From Sipunculus nudus (lineage: Eukaryota; Annelida; Sipuncula; Golfingiida; Sipunculidae): a stretch of DNA of 64,000 nucleotides. A program made the translations under genes and the position numbers. The stretch is taken from positions 53,385,058 through 53,449,057 of the forward strand of contig CM049310.1 in the NCBI GenBank assembly GCA_026874595.1, read 5' to 3'. The stretch's first letter is position 1. The number at the start of each line of letters is the position of its first letter. Under the pieces are notes generated by a model. The model worked only from the letters and a program-made list of their open reading frames with translations. It made no database searches and had not been told where the DNA came from. Shown in pieces: positions 14,001 to 22,972 of the stretch.

Positions 14001-14891
14001 CCTACACTCAACTCTTTATTACTAAGCATCAGAAGTCGCCTGAATCGGGAATCGAACCTACGATCTCTAGAATAGGAGCCCTACACGCTACTAAGTGAGC
14101 CGTGAAGACGAGATACCAGCAGGAGCAAGTTTTGTTCATTTATATCTGCGATTGAAGAGGCATCTATCGCGAAAATGGGAAACCATTTACTATTTTAACA
14201 GGAAAATAAAGCTTAAGGTGGGGGCTCCGCCCCCACACCCCCGTTTAGACGGGGAACCCAGGTTCCCCGGACCCCTCCTCCTCTAATATAATAAACTCCA
14301 GCTATGAGCAAAATTAAATACGGGAATTCTGAGGAAAATGATATGTATCGGCCTTTTCCAGGAAACAATTTATTATGCGACACCCGTTGTACCGGCGGTA
14401 GGCTGAAGCCCGGTTTCTATAGTTCTGCCATATGTATTTATATAAATGTATCCATTTATTGATTTAAGCATTTTGTTGTGAACTGTAAATGTAATGACTA
14501 ATGTGTAGTTGTTGTAAATACAATAAACCACTGACATCGACAACTTTACTTTTGTGAAAAGTGCGGTTAAACCGTCTTGATTTCGGTTCTCAAGGTTCAC
14601 CTTCGTATAAACGGGTAAACGGTATTCGGATAAACGGGGCTTCCACAGTATGCCGTACCAGTTTTCGGCTTGGCCGTCAGTGTTAACTGAGTGATAATAG
14701 AGGACTGAAAAGTCTGGTTTTTTTGCATCGCAAGTTATGTTTTAATGAACAGGGAATTACTGTCCTCTACATGAAAATATGTTTCAGGGTATACAACATC
14801 TTCAAAATCAACAATTGATTACCTCGAAGCCTGTGAAACATTTAATAAATTCCGGCAAATGCTTTTTGAAGTCTTCTCGACTCCGCGCCAT
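1868..14891 (-). CDS. TUBGCP5: Gamma-tubulin complex component 5 (GCP5), N-terminal half, nine exons, runs off left edge
   Basis: GCP5 is a subunit of the gamma-tubulin ring complex, the microtubule nucleator at centrosomes and other organising centres. Coding exons in transcript order are 14891-14823, 10458-10352, 9492-9381, 9000-8904, 7005-6926, 6166-5925, 4266-4177, 3439-3346 and 2063-1868. All have AG/GT borders and compatible phases, giving 362 residues. Family landmarks seen: SNFKYHRFLDVDSHKV near residue 35, KFEIHSQQDKA near 63, TDTHYAILQLLINLADNP at 97, FDWRAYLLEGED near 134, an acidic EDEDE stretch near 163, SWLEQNLIPQYWEG near 202, and EEWVIREILW-MLSG near 257, where the GRIP1 (Spc97) domain begins. 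Order and spacing follow vertebrate GCP5. The remaining GRIP1 and the GRIP2 gamma-tubulin-binding domain must lie left of base 1. Introns are 0.3-4.4 kb and contain MITEs. Family assignment is very sure; the start codon is well supported. Confidence 0.95.
2609..3194. mobile_element. hAT-like non-autonomous element in TUBGCP5 intron
   Basis: The ends are AGTGGTGGG (left) and CCCACCACT (right), with inner CCGATCATCGA / TCGATCATCGATT similarity. No transposase ORF is present. Flanking target duplications were not clear. A diverged relative may lie near 31236-31660. Confidence 0.5.
3346..3439 (-). CDS. TUBGCP5: TUBGCP5 coding exon 8
   Basis: Acceptor TGTGACAG, donor GTTTGT. It encodes (W)MLSGSTDTFIYKYTDGQF then VPSEEFCISHLTQ, equivalent to the LLSG...F....DG......THLT stretch of GRIP1. 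It leaves in phase 0. Confidence 0.94.
3440..4176. other. TUBGCP5 intron 7
   Basis: AT-rich intron with short ORFs on both strands that show no coding character. No repeat recognised. Confidence 0.6.
4177..4266 (-). CDS. TUBGCP5: TUBGCP5 coding exon 7 (GRIP1 start)
   Basis: Acceptor GTTTTCAG, donor GTACGT. It encodes TNYKRSTGALLSTSQAVHIT then EEWVIREIL. The V/TE..VIRE.LW segment opens the GRIP1 domain. It leaves in phase 2, with the Trp codon split across the junction. Confidence 0.94.
4422..4783. mobile_element. MITE with about 55-bp TIRs and TA target duplication
   Basis: The left end TGCTTTTCACAGACCTTG and the right end CAAGGTCTGTGAAAGCA are inverted copies extending about 55 bp with few mismatches. 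The element is 362 bp and is flanked by TA on both sides (4420-4421 and 4784-4785). This fits a Tc1/mariner-type MITE. It lies in the TUBGCP5 intron between exons 6 and 7. Confidence 0.85.
4784..5924. other. TUBGCP5 intron 6, remainder
   Basis: Non-coding. A stretch at about 4885-5060 (with ATAATCAGACCAATGAGAG and GTGCATCCAGCTC) resembles one at 49640-49860, so it is probably another dispersed repeat. Confidence 0.5.
5925..6166 (-). CDS. TUBGCP5: TUBGCP5 coding exon 6 (acidic linker)
   Basis: Acceptor TTACACCAG, donor GTGTGT. It encodes EWSDEEDEDEAAPKSS, an Ala/Glu-rich linker, then SWLEQNLIPQYWEGEEDVSY, the SWLE..V.QYW landmark. It leaves in phase 2. The proline-rich ORF on the opposite strand is a shadow of this exon. 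Confidence 0.95.
6926..7005 (-). CDS. TUBGCP5: TUBGCP5 coding exon 5
   Basis: Acceptor TGTCTTCAG, donor GTAAGT. It encodes EEQDQFDWRAYLLEGEDLNN and EPFPDSP; the FDW..YL motif is the GCP5 landmark. It leaves in phase 0. Confidence 0.93.
7006..8903. other. TUBGCP5 intron 4
   Basis: AT-rich intron of 1.9 kb. Homopurine/pyrimidine runs are present, but no exon, TIR or tandem repeat was recognised. Confidence 0.6.
8904..9000 (-). CDS. TUBGCP5: TUBGCP5 coding exon 4
   Basis: Acceptor TTTTACAG, donor GTCAGT. It encodes TDTHYAILQLLINLADNPTQ and SKYKKPRKIARQ, matching the conserved TDAHYSIL..LSDSP segment of GCP5. It leaves in phase 1. Confidence 0.95.
9381..9492 (-). CDS. TUBGCP5: TUBGCP5 coding exon 3
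   Basis: Acceptor TTGACAG, donor GTAAGA. It encodes LEDKFEIHSQQDKAKAFRDL and VEDFLETRDYENRDHGK, matching the KFVIHS...LTEEFL segment of the family. It leaves in phase 0. Confidence 0.95.
9780..10020. repeat. Dispersed repeat ending in GACAGACAGACAAAC tract
   Basis: A stretch with CAGACAGACAGTCCAACACC, the phrase GACCCAAATTTGAATGAAAT and an A/G-rich GGACAGACAGACAAAC tail. It is similar in style to 40570-40780 (AACAAACTGTCATCAAAATT, CAGACAAATCAACAAACC). Family limits are uncertain. Confidence 0.45.
10352..10458 (-). CDS. TUBGCP5: TUBGCP5 coding exon 2
   Basis: Acceptor TTATTTCAG, donor GTAAGT. It encodes EDEENYDLCHQF then the GCP5 signature SNFKYHRFLDVDSHKV and RAIKG. It enters in phase 0 and leaves in phase 2. 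Confidence 0.95.
10459..13595. other. TUBGCP5 intron 1, distal part
   Basis: Mostly unassigned AT-rich sequence. A segment at 13347-13495 (minus) has acceptor- and donor-like borders and is discussed under findings. The short ORFs here lack coding character. Confidence 0.5.
13595..13890. repeat. Fragment of the 21.4-22.9 kb TIR element
   Basis: It shares long stretches with 22340-22830, for example CTAGTCTGTTT, CAGATATTCTTGTGT and GATGGGAATTCC. No transposase is present. Confidence 0.6.
13905..14112 (-). mobile_element. tRNA-derived SINE
   Basis: On the minus strand, the 5' part at 14112-14040 reads GGCTCACTTAGTAGCG (A-box-like) and, about 35 nt later, GGTTCGATTCCCGA (a good B box), as in a tRNA-derived RNA polymerase III promoter. 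An unrelated 3' body follows. The 3' limit is approximate. Confidence 0.55.
14823..14891 (-). CDS. TUBGCP5: TUBGCP5 coding exon 1 (start codon)
   Basis: The exon encodes 23 residues, MARSREDFKKHLPEFIKCFT then GFE, followed by the donor GTAATC. It ends in phase 0, exactly what the next exon (beginning EDEENYDLC) needs. The peptide starts MAR and ends in a V/TGF-E style motif as other GCP5 N-termini do. It is too short and too far from exon 2 (4.4 kb) to be found by ORF length alone. The ATG lies in a locally GC-richer patch, as expected near a promoter. Confidence 0.85.
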
Positions 14892-15045
14892 GATTGGATG
14901 GCCATCGGGCTGTCATGAACAGGTAAACACTGGTTCCCCGAGCTTTACAAGTTCCAAGGGTAGTCTCTTACACAGACACACGGTGGCGCTCCGCAAGCCC
15001 CCGGTCTGTAGGAGAGGCTAGTTCCTAGGGAAGCAGATGTTCTGA
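14892..15045 (-). promoter_or_regulatory. Probable TUBGCP5 5' UTR / promoter patch
   Basis: This stretch directly upstream of the TUBGCP5 start codon has more CpG and GC than its surroundings, and on the minus strand a CCAAT pentamer sits two bases before the ATG. No TATA box was seen. The limits are approximate and the role is inferred from position. Confidence 0.35.
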
Positions 15046-16900
15046 TAACCAGTCATGAATTATTCATGAAAAAATATAAAATAGACTGATCTTAACCTCA
15101 CATTAAACCGTATAAATCGATCTCTCTATGTTACGACTACTATTTAGGTTGTGAACACTAATACAACAAATGTACAAGCTTGGAAATATTTCTGAAAAAC
15201 TCTCATCATATTTTTATAAAGTCGCTCAAAACCCTTTTGTTATTGTGTTTTTATCACGAAATGGACGAAACTTTCAGTGCACTATATGCGTTTATATAGT
15301 CGTGCCTAATTTTTTTAACATATATTTACCCTGTAGTAACATTAAAATACTACTTAAATAATATTAAACTATTACTGTTATAATGAATTTTATAGTACGG
15401 AGAATTAAAGCGTGTGATACTTAGGAGGTGATAAAAACACGCATTTCTTCTAATTTAATTCCCGCTGAAATAAGCTAGGATTCGAGCGATCGAGTGTGCT
15501 TTTATATGCTTATTTTCAATGAGAAATATTGTAAAAAAAAAACTTATATTACCATCTCTCACATGAACTTAAACCGTTACCTGAACAAAATTATCAAATT
15601 TCTAAAAGTTACATATACCAAAATCTGATCTAATGTGCTTCTGAATTAATTGTCCTCGATCGTAACACACATACATCACATGACGGTACCAGTCTAATAT
15701 TGACCCAGTTACATATTGACCTATGTAAATAAAAATTGAATATTCATGATATGGCAACCATATGCCACATATGGGGCAAGGTTTGTGAATAGAAAATATT
15801 AAGATAATCTTGAGAAAATTTGGAGCAAAAATGATCCACAAGTGTTTCCATCAAAGATCAGTCTCGGCCAAAGACTGCTCGATTGACTATGAAAAACAGC
15901 TGTGATATTTGAGACTGAATCAACTCCTAAAATCATGATTAGAATATTTAAATATGCTTTAAAGGTGCTCAGTAATGGGAATGTTTTCTTTCATCAACCC
16001 TCTCCATGTGTGCTCCATATACATCTAAATTTATGATGTGCACCAACTCTCGTGACGGCTGCGCTCGGAGGTATTGGAGGTAAACGTCCAGGGTATGTCA
16101 AGCTATTTTATGCCAGAAAACGAAAAGCTGCTCATAGTTTGTTACATCTGTAATATGTTGATATTGTTTAAAGGTCATAAAACACCACAACTCTCACGCA
16201 TTCACCGCAGTTACACAGAAACTTGTCTTTTTAGTGTGCAACCTAAATCTCGTTGAAATCTCGTCTCTGGTGCACAGTAGAGGACCGTGCTAATGTTTAC
16301 CTCCTGAGGCATGAACTATGTCGGCTCCGTGGCTTGACAGGGGCGGTGTCATTCTCAAATACATAATGTGTATGTATCGTATTAGCGCGGAGTCTCTATC
16401 TGTGCTTCTAGACAGATGATTTAACATGTTTATATATAATTTACCTGTATATCTGGGTAGCCAAAAGATGTTGAACAAAGCTGTTGAACAGAGCAATATT
16501 TGGACGCCCGTGACTGGAATGTCAAACCCGATCCATCCCAAATCATGGGCGAGACCGGCCTTTCACTTTCTGTCATTTCTAAGGTGTTGATCAGATTCTG
16601 ATAGATTATGTACTGGGGTTCAGTAATGTCCCAGCTGTACTTGCTATACCATTGCCAATGGCATGTTTTATCTGGACAGTCCAGTAATGTTCAGTAATAT
16701 TAACAAGACCACTGAATTGTAACTCGTTTATTATAATCTGTTATGTACAGGGTATTTAAATTATTTTATTTAATACATTTCAAATGACATGTTTTGCATG
16801 TACGTGCCAGGTCCAGCTTAGCTTTTTACACAAGAATTAATTAATAATTATGACAGTTTGCTCTGGCTTCTATTGATCCATATCACTGTGCAAGATGGGT
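15046..16900. other. Intergenic stretch without an assigned gene
   Basis: AT-rich. One possible first exon on the minus strand (16445-16576) is described among the rejected items. Nothing else recognised. Confidence 0.5.
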
Positions 16901-17144
16901 TAATTGCCTGATTGCCTAATTTTGTATGAAGGGTTGCTGAAAATCTTTGTCATACAAATGGTTTTGAAAATGCCAGCAGATTTTGACATGATAATGGCAT
17001 TTTCTGGAATTTCACGGAATTTCCTGGCATAATGTGGAATTTTCGGGTATTACCTTGCATAATCTGACAAAATCTCAGCTTTTATTTTAAGTTTGTACAT
17101 AAAGGTCAAAATACTTATTTAGCATCCGAGTTTCATTTTGTGTA

Positions 17145-17546
17145 ATGCCCTGGCCCTTCATAGTTTGGGATCAAAGGGCCTTTGATTTGAACACTAACAA
17201 TGGGCTGCATAACCCACTGATCACTTCAAAGTTTGATGTCAAAGTACCTTTGGGACTGCCTATCACCCTGACAACAGAGACTTTTATAAATGGCGTTACG
17301 CCTTCTGTCTGGTGGTTGTGTGTTTAGAAAACAGGAAAAGTTTGTCCTGCCTTGTGTCAGATAGCTCAGAGACTGTTGAAGATGCCTTCAAGTTCAGCCT
17401 CCCTTGAAAGAGTATTTTCTAACTTAGGACAACCGCAATCAAAGCTACAGTACAGATTAGGCATCCAGAAGGCAGCCAAGATTGTACCTGTTACAGATAT
17501 ATGTAAGAGGCAGTTATGTAATAGATTGGTAAAGCTCCTAATTTAA
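17145..17546 (+). pseudogene. hAT transposase C-terminal relic
   Basis: One frame reads FINGVTPSVWW, an in-frame TAG, then KTGKVCPALCQIAQRLLKMP and SSSASLERVFSNLGQPQSKL with QYRLGIQKAAKIV and a stop. The P-S-SS-S-ERVFS-G-SK-RL pattern is the hAT dimerisation domain of transposases. The internal stop and the loss of the N-terminal catalytic region show it is dead. It is not a host gene. Confidence 0.8.
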
Positions 17547-18017
17547 TATGAGATATTCTTGACTTTAAAATGGGAAGCATCAGTAAAGAATATAAGCAAC
17601 TGATGTATTTTTTTAGTTCAGCTGACTATAAGTCATCTGAGCTATTGTCGTGATCCTTTGTCGGTCGTCCGGCTGTCCGTCCGTCAACGGGGCACATTTT
17701 TAAACCGTTGGACCTATGAATCCAAAATTTTGCATATGGTTAGATGTCTCCAAAATCTCCTACCATACCGAAAATTGGGTCACTAGGACTTTGTTCCTTC
17801 GAAATATTAAGGAAAAACCTCCGATTTCAATCAAATAAGCCATTGTAACACTTCAAGGCTGCCTAATATCAAAACCACTGGTCTGTTTTTGATCATATTT
17901 AGTATTCATATTCTTCCATACATTTTCTAATAACATACTAAAAATTAGGTCAGTATTGAGTATTGTTTTGAAGTAAAGGGCCCAAATATGATGCAATTTT
18001 TTTAAAATAAGGAAATA

Positions 18018-19178
18018 CAGTAGAACCCCTGTATTATGGTCACCATCGGGACTGGATTAAAGTGGCCTTAATACAGGAGTGGCCGTTATACAGGACTTGA
18101 CCAGGATAGGGGGGTTATAATGTAACTCGAAACCAAGTTCAAATCTTTCTTACGCTCAACCAAATAAACATATAAAAAGAGTGTTAGTATAATTACTGTT
18201 ATCAATAAAAAAAATTCAATCAGGTCAACCCTATTTATAACAATTAGATCATCTGAGCCCTCAGTTTGTCGAACCACTGCCACATGACATCGTTCAGTTT
18301 ATCATTCCCTGTAGATACACACCATCTTTTTTTACTGGCATTTGCATTTTCTTCATACTGTTCCATGATCTCTCGCTTCCTCTTAAGTATGTTTTGAACC
18401 TGAGTTCAGCCGACACCATAGATTTCTGCTAGCTGTCGGCTGCTTTTCCCGTCACTCTTCCTGATCAGATCTACATTTTCTTTTAGAGAAAGTTCATGTC
18501 ATGTTTATGATTGATTGATTGATCTTTATTTCCTCCGATTTCGAAGAGCACATTATTTTGCATTCATAATTATTCATGTATGAGTAAACTGTGTGATGAT
18601 TGCAGCACTGTTTTTGTTTGATGTACATGTTTACAAGGACATTAAAGAAAGTTTAACAGGTTTAAAGGTTTTTCTGATGACATAATCATCGGGACACGCT
18701 GGTTGTCATTTGTTAATGAAATGACAAACACCCTAATTAAGATCCGGCTCACACGACTGATTCCCAAACATACACGCTGGTGGGAACACATGCCTTACTA
18801 TTGAGCATACTAATTAGGCTGAGTGGGGTAGCACGCACTGGCTACATGTCAAACAACTCAGTCGGGATCTAGTAGTTACCCATATCCAGGTTCTCATTAA
18901 CAGACAGGAATATGTGAGAGCGGACACATGTTGAGGTCAGAAGAGGCCGCTCGATTTGTTGAGCCCATGTCACAGAGTCGCTGGCCCTGACTGTAATTGA
19001 AGCGTTTCCCTGCCTGCGGGACCGAGAGACCTGGCCGTAATACGGAATAGAGGAGTGACTGTAATTGACAACAACATGATTATGAAATATAACGGTTGAA
19101 AATTCGGGACTGGAAAATCTGACCGTTATAGACGTATTGGCCGTTATTGACATGTAGCCGTTAGCTGGCGTTCTACTG
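18018..19178 (-). mobile_element. Tigger/pogo-type element, copy 1
   Basis: The terminal inverted repeats are CAGTAGAACCCCTG and CTGGCGTTCTACTG, flanked by TA target duplications (18016-18017 and 19179-19180). It contains a decayed DNA-binding domain of pogo-like transposase. Its subterminal parts also repeat GGCCGTTAT / TAATACAG motifs. Confidence 0.9.
18330..18492 (-). pseudogene. Tigger/pogo transposase N-terminal HTH relic
   Basis: The minus frame reads SLKENVDLIRKSDGKSSRQL, AEIYGVG, TGA, then TQVQNILKRKREIMEQYEEN. This is the CENP-B-type helix-turn-helix found at the start of pogo/Tigger transposases. The TGA stands where the family usually has GVGKTQ. The rest of the transposase is missing. 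Confidence 0.85.
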
Positions 19179-19626
19179 TATATTTACTCACTTGACATGA
19201 GAATTACTGAAGCTGGAGACTTTTTCTTAGGATATAACCTTATTAAATCAAGATTCAATTGTTAACCAAAAATAAGATCTAATTTTGCAAATTTTTGAAT
19301 AAATAAATTTGATTAAATAAATAAGCATAAATGAGAAATCAATACTTTAAATTTTGTCCAACTTTGGCTATGGCACATTTTTTTTCCTAAAAGCACTGTT
19401 GATATAATTTTCAGGGCGTATATACATAAGGATTTAATCTTATAAAATCTGAAATTTCAAAGGAATTGATTGAAAAGAGTTCAAGTTTTCATACACCATG
19501 TCAAGTGTTGTTTACAGCAGGCCAACCTATTAGCGCAGCCTTCACTTGTATTATGTAACCCTCTTTATGCAGCTTGCCTTGGCTCAGCATGGCCACTACC
19601 AGCAGGCTTCCCCTCTGCCCTGCACT

Positions 19627-19647
19627 CCCCCCCCCCCCCCCCCCCCC
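19627..19647. repeat. C21 homopolymer
   Basis: Twenty-one consecutive C residues. Similar runs occur at 38897-38909 (G), 39130-39145 (G), 39712-39724 (C) and 52498-52512 (C). Sequence length here is assembly-sensitive. Confidence 0.9.
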
Positions 19648-19659
19648 GCTGGTGCATAA

Positions 19660-21380
19660 ACTAGATGAATGTTATAATTTTCTGTATTTGATTCATTCTT
19701 ATTCTAGGTCTTATTCTAGGCTATGCTACATTTTAGATTTTGTATTGTACCACCAGGGTTACATTATAGCTGAGTGTCACCCCTAACTTAACGTGAAAAC
19801 TTTACAACGGATATATCCTATAAAACCATACGATGGGTTTACGCTCGCCACTTGATTTCACTCATCAAGAAATTAGATCCCGGCCATTACAGGTGACATT
19901 TCCAGGTTCTTTTAAGGACGTGTATTAAAATACCAGACAATCATACACCCAGATCAATAGAAACTATGAGACATCAGGTTAAATTCACAAATATAATTCA
20001 AGACAATACTTACAGAGACACAAATGTGAGTGTGTGCGTTGATGTGCCAATACGACAGTTCTTCACATTAAAATTACAGGATATTTACTGAGTCCATGGT
20101 TTGTATAAAAACAATAAAGTCCAGTTCCTTCAGAGATCTCTGGTTACTGTTTTGTGTAGAATCTAGCGTATGGTTAGCCCCATATAGATCTAGTCTTTCT
20201 GAGTTTAGCGATCTTCAACTGATCTTGCTTGTCAGCGACCCGGGTAGGTTTACGTTCACATGAATGCAATAGCGCTCTTTGTTTACGTAGAGCTTAGAGT
20301 CCTTGACCTTGCTCGTGTAGCAATGGTTTCACGGCTTACGGCGGTTATGTATCTAGTTCAAGCTGAACTAGGCCAGCAGGTGACGAGCGCTCTTTCACTT
20401 TATCGCCAATACGAGGCTCTGTCGGCAGCATGGCTGAGTTCTCATGAGCTGGGTCCTTGCCTCATGTAGAAGCTTGCTTCTATGCCGTTTCTGGCGTTTC
20501 AATGTTCCTACTCCCGTGCGTGCGTGCTGCCACCTCAAGCTTTAAGACCCAACTGAACCAACGTTCAGCGTCTCTTCTTGAAGTCTGACGTCACAATCGC
20601 CTGTTCACTGTGTACGGCAATCTGGTTCTCTGATTGGCTTATTTCTCAAGTGTCCCATATAAGGATATATGTGACCTAGTTTGACTGTTAGCGTCACCAT
20701 GGCGACCCACACACGATGTGTGACACGGATAAATCAGCTGATAGCCGATGGGATTTCATACAAGAATACACAATATATATATACAATCAAGACCTGTCAA
20801 CGCTTTAGGATGACGCTTCACGTCAATATCAATAAAATATTTGTGTATGCATGCATAATATGACCCAATATGAGCTATACTCTGGATAAATTATGATTGC
20901 AACTTAGAATTCTGATATTTTAACCTATATTTTCAGATTTTTTATTACAAATTTATAGAACTTGTAAGTAAAAAAATGAATCTGATAAAAACCATAATGA
21001 AAAAAGTGGATATGCTAAAAAAAATAGGCTTAAATATAAACTTAAATGTACAGGCCTCCCACACTGGCATAAAATAAAAAAATTCATACAATTTCCCCAA
21101 ATGGCATAAAATAGCATAAAATAGGTAACAAAATCATAAAAACATGAAATTTTGTTGTAATTCCCCTATAACTGTTGTTTCAACTTCAGTGTCTATGGCT
21201 ATTTTGCATAGTGCCCAAACTACCATGTGTGTATATTTGCATTGCATTTTACACAAGTGGTGTGTGGGCTAGATTAAAAATAGTTGTTTCTTGTAAAGAA
21301 TGAAAATATAATATGCAATATCCTTAACAGCTGTTGAGATATTCATGACCTAAACTGCTGCATATATATGTATGATGTAT
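19660..21380. other. Intergenic stretch with a promoter-like patch
   Basis: Mostly unassigned. Between about 20200 and 20720 the GC and CpG content rises and several promoter motifs occur (listed separately). The rest is AT-rich, with a TGGCATAAAATAGCATAAAA phrase at about 21105. Confidence 0.5.
20586..20710 (+). promoter_or_regulatory. Promoter-like patch: CRE, inverted CCAAT, TATA-like box
   Basis: TGACGTCA (full palindromic CRE) at 20586-20593, ATTGGC (inverted CCAAT) near 20633, CATATAAGG near 20655, and a CACCATGGC context at 20697. It could serve an upstream exon of the plus-strand gene at 31942. No transcript evidence is available, so this is inference. Confidence 0.35.
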
Positions 21381-21381
21381 A

Positions 21382-22852
21382 TGTCACAGTGTAAATGAGA
21401 ATCCACTTGAGTTCGGAACTCAACCAGTTTAGATGGGAATTCCGATCTAAACAGTTGAGATGTGAATAGTAAGTGTTATTCCAGTCTCAACTAGTTAACA
21501 TTGGAATATACCAAATTACCAATGTACATTGGTTAAGATTGGGATTGCCAAAAGTGAATCAGTTTACTTTAGGATATCCTGAAATACACAAATTCACTTT
21601 GAAATACTTAGATAAGTCTACAGTTTTATAGTTTTACACTTTATAACAAATGCTTTTAAATTAAGTTCAATTCATTTCATTTATCTGCCAGAAGAATATA
21701 TACATTATACATGAAATTGTTCATATATGTATTCCTGTGACAAAGAGGACTGACTCATAGAGTGTATGTCTTCACAGTATTATCATTAAATGTAGTAGGT
21801 TAAAGGGTGCACTGTGCTATAAGAAAACTAAAATTTAAGAGAAAACAAACTATTAATAAAAATTTGATTATGAAAATGGAGTAAAATATAATAAATATGA
21901 TTCTTAAATAGAGGAAAAGTATTCTCTCAGACAGCGTTTAAATGTTGATATTGTACAACAAGGATCAATATCTTATAATCTTAATAATATTGTTCCAAAC
22001 TCCTGCCCCTTTGAATGGTAAAGTTTTACAGGAGGCTGCAGTTTAACATACTGGTACATGGAAAAAATGCATTCTTCTTGTTCTGTTATGATGTACATCT
22101 CAATATTTGCAGAATAATTCAAATACAATTAAAGGTAACATTTCATAAATCTTATACATAAATAAACCAACACTATTATTATTGATATATATATATATAT
22201 ATAGTTTGAAATAAAACTGCAGCTAGATTTCATTGTACATTGATGTTTATGAGCTGTGTTCTCCATTCACCAGCTGATGAACTTAAAACCAGGTTTTTAA
22301 ATTGTGATTACAATTTAGTTATGGAATTGCTACACATGAATTTCTAGTCTGTTTCATTCCCTAAAATCTGTATATATTAATTTAATTTTAATATCTATGC
22401 TTTTATTTAGCTGGTTAGTGTTCTAAGGTGGGCCCTGTATTGTCACCCCAGCAAAAATTAACAGATAATCAGATATTCTTGTGTACACTTAACTGAAACT
22501 TAAAAATAAATCTTAACAACAAGGGTAAGATATTCTACTGTAGATTAGTGTATTTCAGGATATTGCAAAATAACCTGTTTCACCTAATACATTTTACTAT
22601 TTATGGCTATAATAATCTGAAATTTTAAAGAATACTAGTGTATTTCATGATTTCTGAAAGTGAACTGGTTCATGTGTGGATATCTCAATGTGAACCAATG
22701 TAAATTGAAATATTCCAGTGTCAGCTAGTTGAGATTGGATTAAAAACCTATTCCCATCTCAACAGTTTAGATGGGAATTCCCTTTAGATGGAATACCCTT
22801 CTCAACTCCGTACTCAACTGGATTCCAATCTGCACTGTGACATTTACAGTCA
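21382..22852. mobile_element. 1.47-kb element with long imperfect TIRs
   Basis: The left end ATGTCACAGTGTAAATGAGA and, inverted on the right, ATGTCACAGTGCAGATTGGA continue into TCCAGTTGAG-like sequence. Several internal inverted GATGGGAATTCC / GGAATTCCCATC blocks make it foldback-like. No ORF is present. A related fragment lies at 13595-13890. Confidence 0.7.
22183..22204. repeat. (TA)n microsatellite
   Basis: A short AT dinucleotide run inside the TIR element. Confidence 0.8.
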
Positions 22853-22972
22853 TTGCATCATGCATCAGCAACATGGTTTATTTATAGGCTGCAGATGATT
22901 AATATACCCATTAAGAGATTTATTTCTAAATAAGTGCTAGAATTTAAAGCATTAAAATGTAAAAATGAGTTC

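Larger units (their letters stand above)
17608..19560 (+). repeat. AGCTCAGCTGA element, copy 1, split by a Tigger insertion, lacking the 3' end
   Basis: It begins T-run, AGTTCAGCTGACTATAAGTC then ATCTGAGCT (an inverted repeat), and a TCCGTCCGTC tract. Its body up to 18017 continues at 19181 in exact register with copies at 22973 and 33313, so the sequence 18018-19178 was inserted into it. The 3' hairpin end is absent. Confidence 0.85.

Noticed and set aside
14040-14112. Functional tRNA gene
   Set aside because: A- and B-box-like sequence is present but the cloverleaf is poor and it continues into a SINE-like body.
16445-16576. Possible minus-strand first exon of 44 codons (MTESERPVSPMIWDG...) with a good GTAAAT donor
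   Set aside because: In frame upstream of the ATG remains open and no homologue or downstream partner exon could be matched; TUBGCP5 already has a better first exon. Kept only as a possibility.
18869-19153. 94-residue minus ORF inside the Tigger element
   Set aside because: It covers the subterminal repeats of the element and does not match transposase; the true transposase relic is at 18330-18492.
20699-20863. Plus ORF MATHTRCVTRINQLIADGI... with strong start context
   Set aside because: The reading soon becomes low complexity (YKNTQYIYTIK), there is no donor near a sensible boundary, and no family match.
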